A stretch of DNA of 21,005 nucleotides, taken from contig DAFS01000044.1 in the NCBI GenBank assembly GCA_002495525.1, positions 182 through 21,186 of the forward strand, written 5' to 3'. The stretch comes from Euryarchaeota archaeon UBA89. Lineage in GTDB: Archaea; Thermoplasmatota; Poseidoniia; Poseidoniales; Thalassarchaeaceae. A program made the position numbers and the translations under genes. Shown one piece after another: positions 6,655-13,720 of this stretch. The notes beneath the pieces were generated by a model. That model saw only the letters and a list, made by a program, of their open reading frames with translations. It was not told where the DNA came from and searched no databases. The stretch's first letter is position 1; each line of letters begins with the position of its first letter.

Positions 6655-8135
6655 ATATCAGTACCAAATTCAACTAAATTACCAACTGACTCGAATAGAC
6701 TAGGACCACTTCCTAAGTAATACATGCCACCTGTTTTACTGCGAGAATCTTCTGGTTGAGAATTATTTCCTGTAGCACAAACTCCAGTACAGCCATCAGC
6801 AAATGCAACGTACACTCGACCGTCTTTATCGATATGTAAATCATTAAAATCTAGTAAGTTTCTATTCGATCCACCAATATCTCTACAATCTCCACTATTG
6901 AGGCATATACTTCCAATTTGCACTGGATCTGGAGAGACTCTCACGGTATGGAAAATAGGATTCGCATCTAGTGCATTGAGACTGTATGTAATATACAAGT
7001 GATAGCTTACATTATTGTTGGCATAATGTGGATTCCCATCCCATTCTTGACCATCAATATCTGGGTTCCCTAACTCACTTGAATTCTCACTGCCCAGGTA
7101 TGTAATTGCAATACGCCCCGGATCTCCAGCATCAATTTGTGGAAAAGTTGTAGAAATTACTTCAATAGGACTAATTCGTATACTTTCCTGCTCCCAATTA
7201 TCTCCAGAATCTGTACTTCTTGAGAGATATATGCCAAAATCACCACCTGTCCAAATGTGATAAGCGTTAGAATCAGAATCAGTAGCAACTTCAGAATTTT
7301 TACGAGGATATGGAGTTCCTACATCTTCCCCCATTGTACGAGTTTCCCAAGAATACCCATTATCTTTCGAGAAAATTATAGCAGGAGTTTCTACCCTTGG
7401 AGTGACATATACTGTTCCATCGGGAGCGGTTGTAATTGCTCCATGTAAACCTCCATCTCCAGTTGCCAATCCGAATATTTGTCCACCAACTTCGAATGTT
7501 GCACCACCGTTAAAGCTGGTATGGCAAAATATACCAAGTAATTTATTGTAACAAAAGTATACTGCCTGCTCATAAATCGGAGACAAGCCACCTGGAATTC
7601 CATATCCTTCATCAACCCAAGGTCCAGTTGCAAGTTTGATGTGGTCATTTAATGGAATAGGTCCAGAATCATGTGGATTACCTAACCAACTTTCCCCATC
7701 ATTATCCGACCATCCTATCCATGTTGATTCTAAACCCATCATGTGTATATTAAACACACGATCAGTAACAGGATCAACCCAACCATATGGGTCACTGGTA
7801 AATGGTGCTTGAGTAAAATCTGCAACATTATTCCAAGTTAGACCGTGATCGCATGATCGCATCGGTTTTTCCAATGCAATAAAGAAAATACAGCCACTAG
7901 ATGTAACTCCAATACTCGGTTCCGGGCCATCTTCTCCCACATCACTGAATACAAAGTTTAGAGGTAGAGGAGGAAGTTCTACTGATAATCCATCTGAGTT
8001 TGTAACAAAAACCCGAATATCTTCTTCAGTTTCATCAATAATTTTTTGACTATTATCATCTAAATGTAAACATCCAGAAAGCGTCATTGCACACATCATT
8101 AGACTGACAAGAATAGCACGTGTACGAGCGCTCAT
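6651..8135 (-). CDS. Secreted BNR/sialidase-like beta-propeller lipoprotein
   Basis: This exported protein of about 494 aa has repeated Asp boxes (S.D.G..W): SCDHGLTW at ~94, SDNDGESW at ~143, SKDNGYSW at ~256 and STDSGDNW at ~307, plus a degenerate copy near 206. Asp boxes mark sialidase/neuraminidase-type beta-propellers. I cannot see the arginine triad needed to call a true sialidase, so it may be a glycan-binding or otherwise non-sialidase propeller. The N-terminus is a signal peptide ending in the lipobox LSGC (Cys22), indicating lipid anchoring outside the membrane. I chose ATG 8135 over 8183 because it puts the signal peptide directly at the start (MSARTRAILVSLMM). It is coupled to the downstream pseudouridine synthase gene through an ATGA overlap. 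Confidence 0.8.
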   Translation of the reverse strand: MSARTRAILVSLMMCAMTLSGCLHLDDNSQKIIDETEEDIRVFVTNSDGLSVELPPLPLNFVFSDVGEDGPEPSIGVTSSGCIFFIALEKPMRSCDHGLTWNNVADFTQAPFTSDPYGWVDPVTDRVFNIHMMGLESTWIGWSDNDGESWLGNPHDSGPIPLNDHIKLATGPWVDEGYGIPGGLSPIYEQAVYFCYNKLLGIFCHTSFNGGATFEVGGQIFGLATGDGGLHGAITTAPDGTVYVTPRVETPAIIFSKDNGYSWETRTMGEDVGTPYPRKNSEVATDSDSNAYHIWTGGDFGIYLSRSTDSGDNWEQESIRISPIEVISTTFPQIDAGDPGRIAITYLGSENSSELGNPDIDGQEWDGNPHYANNNVSYHLYITYSLNALDANPIFHTVRVSPDPVQIGSICLNSGDCRDIGGSNRNLLDFNDLHIDKDGRVYVAFADGCTGVCATGNNSQPEDSRSKTGGMYYLGSGPSLFESVGNLVEFGTDI

Positions 8136-8233
8136 ATCACTGCCCCGATAGAGGATTATGTTATTCTTTCCTTCACGAATCATTCTCTGACGCCGGGGAT
8201 TGATTCTTAAGCACCTAATTATTCGATAAAAAT

Positions 8234-9757
8234 ATGAATAGAATAATTGTAGTCTTAGCCAGTTTGTTAATTGTGACGACCCCTCTTGCCGGATGTCTCG
8301 ATGAAGCTGCTTTGGAAGACCTAATTGACGATATCGTCGGCTGTATGGATAATGAAGCTAAAAACTTTGATGAAAACGCCACAACTGAACTTGTAGGAAA
8401 TTGTATTTATGCAGCATCGATGGAAGCATTCATGGATGCAATGAATCAAGAGATAGATATTCAATCTATGCTGAATCAAAGCACAACTGCAGGCTATTCA
8501 ATGTCAATGACGACCCCTATGGGTGATGAATTGGGAGATATGGGTGACGCTACAATGATGATGAATATTGAAGAAACTGTGATGGTTAATATGTCTGCAA
8601 ATGCAGCGCATGTTTCTATAGCAATGAGTATTCCAATGGTATTTTCTTCTACAACAACAATGACACAAGTTGGAGAAGTTGTAAATGTGCATCATAAGCT
8701 AGATGGCATGTTGGTTACTGATATGGGTGCAGAAACTATTGATGATAAATATCAGACTAGAGACATGGCTCCTAATGTAATGGATTGGGTGATTCCAATG
8801 TTAGCTGACTCAGTGGCCAGTGATATGGGCGATGACGACTCTGAAGACGCTGAAGACGATTTAATTGATGAAGAGTGGGATATGGATTCTGCAACAATTT
8901 CAGTAAGTTTCGATTTAGAAACAAACAGCCAAACAATGGACTTATCCACAGCTATGGATAATGGATCTATGATGAATCTTTCAGTTAAGATTGATGAGAA
9001 CTCAGAATTAATGTCATATTCAATGGTTATGACTGATGAAAATGGTTCTTCTATGCACATGTCTTACGTCTTGATGTGGGGTGATGCTGTAGTAATTACA
9101 GTAGACCCAACTCTCTCGAAGACAGCTATTCCAGTACATTGGGATGGCTTACCTGATCTCAATAATCACGATGATGACGATTGGGGCGATGACGACCACG
9201 GCGATCATGACCATGATAACGATGATTCTGATAATGAGCCTGACATGTGGATGTGTGACAATGGTGAAGAAATACCGGAAGACTGGGTAAATGACGGGGT
9301 GGAAGATTGTTCAGACGGCTCAGATGAGTACGATAACGATAATTCTGATGATGACTGGGATGAGGAGCCAAGAAATTTATCTCTTACAGTAGCCAATAAT
9401 CAAACCTTTGAGGCGCCATTAAGTGATTTTTCAATCCAATTCTTAACTTGTAATTCTGATGTTAGATCTGAGTGTAGTGTAGAAGAAAGTGCTAGCCTTA
9501 CTGTTCTAATGGGGCAGATGGGCAACTCTAGTTATGTATACATAGATGTAGATGCAGATGGCATGATTTCTGCTGGTGATACATTAGAAATTACAAACAT
9601 GAGTTCAAATTTTGATTTTGATTTGTATGACGCATGGTCAGGTAGTTATGTTTCTGATTCGAAAGTCAATGGGCCAAATATGCCTGGATTTGGAGGAATA
9701 CTTGCAACTATCAGTATGTTGGCTGCAGCGTTCCTACTACCGCGAAGAGATGATTGA
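8234..9757 (+). CDS. Acidic lipoprotein with LDLa-like motif and PGF anchor
   Basis: This is a 507-aa surface protein. A signal peptide ends in the lipobox LAGC (Cys21). A Cys-bounded motif of the GC.D..A.NFD..AT.....C.Y type follows at 36-59; similar motifs occur in secreted proteins of marine microbes. Residues ~60-310 are Met- and Thr-rich with beta-like strands. An Asp/His-rich linker (DDDDWGDDDHGDHDHDNDD) leads to a segment like an LDL-receptor class A repeat, from C341 (CDNGEEIPEDW) to C359 with CSDGSDE. Only two of the usual six cysteines are present. A last beta-rich domain (~380-475) precedes PGF at 484-486, a hydrophobic helix and RR. Calcium or other metal binding is plausible from the acidic segments but not shown. 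It is divergent from the sialidase-like gene, so both may be exported under a shared control region. Confidence 0.85.
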   Translation: MNRIIVVLASLLIVTTPLAGCLDEAALEDLIDDIVGCMDNEAKNFDENATTELVGNCIYAASMEAFMDAMNQEIDIQSMLNQSTTAGYSMSMTTPMGDELGDMGDATMMMNIEETVMVNMSANAAHVSIAMSIPMVFSSTTTMTQVGEVVNVHHKLDGMLVTDMGAETIDDKYQTRDMAPNVMDWVIPMLADSVASDMGDDDSEDAEDDLIDEEWDMDSATISVSFDLETNSQTMDLSTAMDNGSMMNLSVKIDENSELMSYSMVMTDENGSSMHMSYVLMWGDAVVITVDPTLSKTAIPVHWDGLPDLNNHDDDDWGDDDHGDHDHDNDDSDNEPDMWMCDNGEEIPEDWVNDGVEDCSDGSDEYDNDNSDDDWDEEPRNLSLTVANNQTFEAPLSDFSIQFLTCNSDVRSECSVEESASLTVLMGQMGNSSYVYIDVDADGMISAGDTLEITNMSSNFDFDLYDAWSGSYVSDSKVNGPNMPGFGGILATISMLAAAFLLPRRDD

Positions 9758-9758
9758 A

Positions 9759-10181
9759 TTACTCATCATTGAATACTTCAATTTCTACGTTACGTTTTAC
9801 TAAATCTGTGAATTTAGATGTGTAACGAGTAGCTCTCACTACATGATTATCAATCCAGTGATAATTTCCTCCTCGTGGCTTCCCCATTAACAGAGAATGA
9901 TACCTGAATCCCTTTTCATCAAGCCATATCTCTGTAACTTCCCTATGATCTTCAGTCCGTGCAGTAAAGAAACAAATATGATGTCCTTCGACATACCACC
10001 TGTTAATTGTTTCAATAGCATCCGGATAGGCTTCAGCAGTGGCCATTCTTTCAGGCTCTTCATTAGGTATGTCTTCACCTACCGTTCCATCTATATCAAT
10101 GAGATAATTTTTTTTCCCCGGTGGAAGAACCGGACTCACTTTATTCCCATGCTCATCTAAACTCTCGACTAACTTATCCAT
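9759..10181 (-). CDS. Small HAD-superfamily phosphatase-like protein
   Basis: This 140-aa protein has HAD motif I (YLIDIDGTVGED, with the nucleophile and acid/base Asp pair D..D..T) and a motif II-like FFTARTEDHREVTEIWL, the threonine following the strand. A lysine (GKPRGGNYHWIDN) could serve as motif III. The usual acidic motif IV is represented only by WIDN. The cap is minimal, as in short HADs linked to polysaccharide or nucleotide metabolism. The substrate is unknown. The first ATG is used. A TATA-like box (CTTATTAATC on this strand, 10205-10214) lies about 27 bases upstream, so the message is probably leaderless. It ends one base from the convergent lipoprotein gene. Confidence 0.72.
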   Translation of the reverse strand: MDKLVESLDEHGNKVSPVLPPGKKNYLIDIDGTVGEDIPNEEPERMATAEAYPDAIETINRWYVEGHHICFFTARTEDHREVTEIWLDEKGFRYHSLLMGKPRGGNYHWIDNHVVRATRYTSKFTDLVKRNVEIEVFNDE

Positions 10182-10204
10182 GTGTTCCGCATTGTAAGAA
10201 TGTA

Positions 10205-10214
10205 GATTAATAAG
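10205..10214 (-). promoter_or_regulatory. TATA-like box for the HAD-like gene
   Basis: On the minus strand this reads CTTATTAATC, about 27 bases before the ATG at 10181, the usual spacing from TATA box to start in leaderless archaeal messages. It lies directly upstream of the ATG that begins the open frame of the divergent DDAH-like gene, which argues for a later start of that gene. Confidence 0.4.
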
Positions 10215-10322
10215 ATGGTGAGAGATGTTGGAATTACTGAATTATGGAAATCATTATTCTTTATTATTACATTTCATATCCGTATTCCGAAGCATTATGA
10301 ACAGACCCTTAGACGGAGTATC

Positions 10323-11120
10323 GTGCCAGGAGCATATGACAGAAGTCGTAAATCTGCTGTGGTTAGGAGTATTTCTTCTAATTATAGTAGTGCTATGTCA
10401 AGTTATTTTGGTACAAAAATACCCGACCCAGAAGAAGCATTGGGCTCTCATAATGCCTACATCACCGCCCTTCGGGCACACGGTACTGAAGTAACTGTTT
10501 TACCAGAGCTGCCTAAATTTCCAGATAGTTGCTTCGTTGAAGATACTGCTGTTATGGTTGATACTAAGGCGATAATACCGAACATGGGGCACCCTTCTAG
10601 AGAGGGAGAACAACAGGCAGTAATAGATCATATGAGTAATTTTACTGAAATCATCCGAATGCCGAAAGGTGCAAAATTAGATGGCGGCGATGTAGTATTT
10701 TTTGATGACAAATATCTTGTGGGAATTTCAACAAGAACAAATAAGGAAGGTGCGGAATTTATTTCCACTTTCATCAAAGAAGACGGTTACGACGTTGAAT
10801 TAATTAATGTTCCAGATACTACCTTGCATTTGACAACAGTATGCTCATCGCCCAGAGAAGGCACCATTATTGCTGCAGAAGGGCACCTAAAGGAAAATCA
10901 GATTTCACACTTTGCCGAAGAAATTATTTGGATACCAAATAATGAAACTTATGCCTCCAACACAATCGGATATTCAAATGACAGGTTAATTATTGCAGGA
11001 GGTTTCCCTAAAACAAAGAATATTCTTCAAAATGAGGGATTCAGACTAATGTCTGTTGACATGAATCCAATAATGCAAGCAGACGGCTCTCTCACCTGTC
11101 TGTCTGTTTTTACATCATAA
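10323..11120 (+). CDS. DDAH-like dimethylarginine/arginine hydrolase
   Basis: This member of the guanidino-group-modifying (amidinotransferase/DDAH) superfamily would hydrolyse methylated arginine or a related guanidino compound to citrulline-like product. Family marks are DSCFVEDTAV, LDGGDVVFF, VGISTRTNKEGA, the active-site His in TLHLTTVC, ANTIG-type NETYASNTIG, IIAGGFPKTKNIL and the near-terminal GSLTCLSV with the nucleophilic Cys (six residues from the end). The length from GTG 10323 is 265 aa, as expected for DDAH. The frame is open back to ATG 10215, but those 36 residues (LWKSLFFIITFHI) match nothing in the family and overlap the promoter region of the divergent gene. GTG 10359 is a third option. 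In this superfamily arginine deiminase and dimethylargininase are easily confused; the short length favours DDAH. Confidence 0.85.
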   Translation: MPGAYDRSRKSAVVRSISSNYSSAMSSYFGTKIPDPEEALGSHNAYITALRAHGTEVTVLPELPKFPDSCFVEDTAVMVDTKAIIPNMGHPSREGEQQAVIDHMSNFTEIIRMPKGAKLDGGDVVFFDDKYLVGISTRTNKEGAEFISTFIKEDGYDVELINVPDTTLHLTTVCSSPREGTIIAAEGHLKENQISHFAEEIIWIPNNETYASNTIGYSNDRLIIAGGFPKTKNILQNEGFRLMSVDMNPIMQADGSLTCLSVFTS

Positions 11121-11162
11121 TTTGTATAAATTAACTTGAGTCGATATTCCGATATCAGAACT

Positions 11163-11507
11163 TTATTCTTGACCAGCGAGGAATGCACATTCTACGAGTC
11201 CCCATGGGAAAAGTATCAACCTAAGTGCGAATTCCACAATCTCATTATATCCTCTGTCCCTCAATCTTCCTACTGAAACAGAAATTCCAATCCATACAAC
11301 CATCAAAGTAAATATCATACTTACGATGTCTACTATCCCATCACTAAAGAACGAAGCAATAGTCAGAATAATTCCAACTACAATTTGAACTATAATTAGT
11401 CCTAACGTCCATCCCCACCAAGCACCTCTGCTCAGTGATACCTCACTATCAAATTTCATCATTTCAACTATTCCCATATTTTCTATCTCCATAACGCCTT
11501 CCGGCAA
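11163..11507 (-). CDS. DUF805-like small membrane protein
   Basis: This 114-aa protein has three to four hydrophobic segments and the DUF805 pattern: an N-terminal SLSRGAWWGWTLGLIIVQ (family usually SR.EYW.F.L), a long central membrane stretch, then SVGRLRDRGYNE (family RLHD.G), and a closing P.G..E..FLAGQ. The function of DUF805 is unknown. Several Met codons crowd the start (11507, 11492, 11477), so the exact start is unsure. It is the last gene of the leftward cluster and lies 48 bases after the MobA-like gene. Confidence 0.7.
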   Translation of the reverse strand: MPEGVMEIENMGIVEMMKFDSEVSLSRGAWWGWTLGLIIVQIVVGIILTIASFFSDGIVDIVSMIFTLMVVWIGISVSVGRLRDRGYNEIVEFALRLILFPWGLVECAFLAGQE

Positions 11508-11555
11508 AATAATATTTTAATGTTCATAGATATACTTGTTGCCGGCACACCGTTC

Positions 11556-12119
11556 TCAAAGGTCAGATTCAGTATTAACATTTTTAATCAAAACATGATC
11601 TACCATCAATAGGGAATGGGGAATTTTAAGAAATAATACATGCAGAGGCGTACCACCCCAATTCTCTAATGAATCAAGTAGTAATCTTGGCCGAATTAAA
11701 GATATTAAGGGTTGTAACAAATCTCCATCGGTTGGTATTATTACTTCATCATTTTTTGACATTGATTTTTCTAAACTAGAGAATACTTCATGTGTTATCC
11801 AAGGAACATCTACAGTTGCAAGTTGAACTGTATCTTGCTCCAAACAAATTGGATCATTTAGATTATCAATTATTGAATTAACTGGGCCAGCGTATTGTAC
11901 CGAATCTAAAACCCATTCAATATCATAATCGGGGCCAATCACTTCTGCATATTCTTCCATTTTTTCAGGATTCGCAACAGCAATTCTGATTGGTTCTCTA
12001 CCTGCCTTTTTCAAAGCCTCAACAACCCTTGTAATCATCGCTTTCCCATCAATTTTGATCAGTGCCTTATCTTGCCCCATTCTCTGAGACTTCCCCCCCG
12101 CAAGAAGTAAAGATTTCAC
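11556..12119 (-). CDS. MobA-like molybdopterin nucleotidyltransferase
   Basis: This 187-aa enzyme has the MobA/NTP-transferase fold. The N-terminal LLAGGKSQRMGQDKALIKIDG is the nucleotide-binding loop typical of molybdenum-cofactor guanylyltransferases. ATVDVPWI stands in the position of the family's CDMP.. metal-binding Asp, and the C-terminus ends VNTESDL like the family's NINTPEDL. MobA attaches GMP (or CMP) to molybdopterin in the cytoplasm. No other molybdenum-cofactor gene is in the window, so the substrate could also be another small molecule, as in CofC-like or MocA-like relatives. It starts five bases after the stop of the 69-aa gene. Confidence 0.82.
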   Translation of the reverse strand: MKSLLLAGGKSQRMGQDKALIKIDGKAMITRVVEALKKAGREPIRIAVANPEKMEEYAEVIGPDYDIEWVLDSVQYAGPVNSIIDNLNDPICLEQDTVQLATVDVPWITHEVFSSLEKSMSKNDEVIIPTDGDLLQPLISLIRPRLLLDSLENWGGTPLHVLFLKIPHSLLMVDHVLIKNVNTESDL

Positions 12120-12123
12120 GTCC

Positions 12124-12333
12124 TCACCTTAATTCATTAAGTCTATTTAACGCATATTGTATTTCATCCATTAAATCCATGGCCCTATGCAATAAAACTT
12201 GCCTATCTCTTCGTATCTCAGTAGTTTCCATCCATCTCATCAATTGAGTAATATCTTTTGAATCTCTTTTAATTGTCCATTCTAGAACCTCTTCCGCAAT
12301 TGGATCATCTGAGGGCAATAGACGCTCGACCAT
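12124..12333 (-). CDS. Unrecognised 69-aa helical protein
   Basis: I do not recognise this protein. It is short, highly charged and probably all helix, with heptad-like spacing (VLEWTIKRD, LMRWMETTEIRRDRQVLLHRAMDLMDEIQYALNRL). There are no cysteines or membrane segment. The frame starts at a clear ATG, ends four bases before the MobA-like start, and follows the 218-aa gene after 25 bases, so it is very likely a real operon member. A dimer or a small adaptor for its neighbours is possible, which is inference only. Confidence 0.6.
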   Translation of the reverse strand: MVERLLPSDDPIAEEVLEWTIKRDSKDITQLMRWMETTEIRRDRQVLLHRAMDLMDEIQYALNRLNELR

Positions 12334-12358
12334 AGGTGTCGGACACAGTCATCAGCAA

Positions 12359-13015
12359 TCAGTTATGCGCTTTATTCTCAATCAAATTACTCTTAATTCT
12401 AGTTAAAATTGAATCCCCGGATGGAATTTCGATAGATATAATATCCTCAATCAATTCTTCAGAGAAATCATGACCATGTATCTTTCCCGAGTAAGTAACC
12501 AATAAAGATAAATGTTGATCAATCTTTCTCCCATTTATCCATTCCAGAATTAATTCTTCGGAAGGTGGCCGACGTTTTGCTCGGAACAATTCTTCAATAT
12601 TCAATAATAATGAATCAATAGATTCTATCGGATGAATAGAATCCCTCAGAATTTCCCAAGGATTTGTGCCCATTCCCTTATGGTCAATATTGGCGAGCAA
12701 AATAGCCGCTAAAGCGATATCTTCTCTACCATGTCTTTTCCATAATCTCTTAATTAATTTTAATAGAACTCTGTGCGTATTTTCCGCTTCTGTAATTAGC
12801 CAAGATGCAAGACTCCTCAGAAGCTCGTCAGGAGTACCTAGAATAAATGAGTAGTTTGACGCAGTCACCATTCTATCAGTACTAGATTTCATTATTAATG
12901 CGGGAACTCCAATAGGATAACTATCTCTAACTAATTTAGCCAAAGATCTGTCCGACAAATGTATCCTTTTCGACTGTTTTTTTAGAAATTCATCTAGATT
13001 ATTTTCAGAACTCAT
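12359..13015 (-). CDS. Unrecognised 218-aa helical protein
   Basis: I do not recognise this protein. It is rich in amphipathic helices (LLRSLASWLITEA, VLLKLIKRLWKRHGREDIALAAILLANI, SIDSLLLNIEELFRAKRRPPSEELILEWI). That is compatible with a HEAT-like or other alpha-solenoid fold, but no diagnostic repeat could be confirmed. There is no signal peptide or membrane helix, so it is probably cytoplasmic. It starts nine bases after the TerB-like gene, and the two are probably translated from the same message. A weak resemblance to helical DNA-repair folds (around ALAAILLANIDHKG) is not strong enough to name. Confidence 0.65.
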   Translation of the reverse strand: MSSENNLDEFLKKQSKRIHLSDRSLAKLVRDSYPIGVPALIMKSSTDRMVTASNYSFILGTPDELLRSLASWLITEAENTHRVLLKLIKRLWKRHGREDIALAAILLANIDHKGMGTNPWEILRDSIHPIESIDSLLLNIEELFRAKRRPPSEELILEWINGRKIDQHLSLLVTYSGKIHGHDFSEELIEDIISIEIPSGDSILTRIKSNLIENKAHN

Positions 13016-13024
13016 TCAAATCCC

Positions 13025-13492
13025 TTATTTCTGCACTCTAAGAGTTTCGTATATCTCCGATAATCTATCCATAGTTCCCTTTAATTCATATCTAATATTT
13101 TGACGGACATTCCGATGTACAATTTCTTCCAATTGCCGATCTAGACTCCTAAGGATTGCCCTATGTTCTGAATCACTAAGTTCAAACACTTTTCTCAAAT
13201 ATGCTATAATTCTTAAATCATCATCAGTTTTATCTGTATGTATAAGAAATGTCTCCAAGACTTGTTCATAGGATGAGATTTTTTCACTATTTGTCAAAGC
13301 AACTCCTTCTCCCATCACATTATTTTGTATGATTGAATCATAAATCATCTTTGGTTCTTGATCTCCCAGTCTCAAAGCCCTAGCGAGTTTTGTAATCAAT
13401 CTCTTTTCTCCGAATGTAAGGTTTCCATCATTGAGAGCCAGACTCACGACTCCTCGGAATACTACTCGCCTATCAGAGGAGGGTTCGACCAT
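13025..13492 (-). CDS. TerB-like helical domain protein
   Basis: This 155-aa soluble protein has the opening of a TerB-like (tellurite-resistance/DUF533-type) helical domain: VSLALNDGNLTFGEKRLITKLARALRLG, the usual DG.L...E...L..LA..LGL. A second acidic segment (THTDKTDDDLRII-like, HTDKTDDD) and a long charged C-terminal helix (RQLEEIVHRNVRQNIRYELKGTMDRL) follow. TerB domains occur in stress-response, metal-linked and membrane-associated systems, often beside other partners, but none of the TerC/TerD/TerE genes is nearby. It heads the leftward cluster. Its ATG is 228 bp from dnaG in the opposite direction. Confidence 0.62.
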   Translation of the reverse strand: MVEPSSDRRVVFRGVVSLALNDGNLTFGEKRLITKLARALRLGDQEPKMIYDSIIQNNVMGEGVALTNSEKISSYEQVLETFLIHTDKTDDDLRIIAYLRKVFELSDSEHRAILRSLDRQLEEIVHRNVRQNIRYELKGTMDRLSEIYETLRVQK

Positions 13493-13533
13493 GAACTTCG
13501 TTGTCGGTTCTATGACTTAATCCCTATCCTCAT

Positions 13534-13541
13534 TAATTTTA
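13534..13541 (+). promoter_or_regulatory. TATA-like box before the dnaG leader
   Basis: AATTTTAT lies about 25-30 bases before the GC-richer leader sequence (start near 13563). It fits an archaeal TATA box driving a leader transcript or the dnaG message. The call depends on position only. Confidence 0.3.
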
Positions 13542-13571
13542 TCAGATATTAGTGATTTTCCTTCTGTAAAC

Positions 13572-13715
13572 ATAGGAGGCTTCATGAAGGGGGTAACTGC
13601 GCGTATAGGTTGGTAATCAGCCACACTCGCGGGCGTTTTGCGCCCATCCAACCCAGAAACCTAAGAGGTAATTGGGAGTGAAAACCCTCTTGTGGGGCTG
13701 AAAACTGGAAAGGAA
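13572..13715 (+). ncRNA. Structured leader or ncRNA candidate upstream of dnaG
   Basis: This segment is clearly GC-richer than its AT-rich surroundings and can fold. Visible stems are GGTTGG 13608-13613 with CCAACC 13648-13653, enclosing a hairpin GGGCG 13631-13635 / CGCCC 13641-13645 with loop TTTTG, and AAGAGG 13663-13668 with CCTCTT 13686-13691. CAGCC 13618-13622 could pair with GGCTG 13696-13700, which would make a pseudoknot. It ends six bases before the dnaG ATG. A leader this long is unusual for an archaeon that otherwise seems to use short leaders. Conserved motifs of RNase P, SRP RNA and common riboswitches were not seen. Confidence 0.45.
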
Positions 13716-13720
13716 TTATT

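Noticed and set aside
9159..9396. Minus-strand ORFs with His- and Ser-rich products opposite the lipoprotein
   Set aside because: They are antisense shadows of the Asp/His-rich codons (GAT/GAC read as ATC/GTC and related), not genes.
13481..13490. T-loop-like GGGTTCGACC near the TerB-like start
   Set aside because: It lies inside the coding frame (VEPSS region), and no acceptor, D or anticodon arms could be built around it.
13572..13715. RNase P RNA or SRP RNA
   Set aside because: The length is too short, and the conserved core motifs I know of (ACAGA..GGCTTA, GAGGAAAGTCC, GGAAGGGAGCA) are absent.
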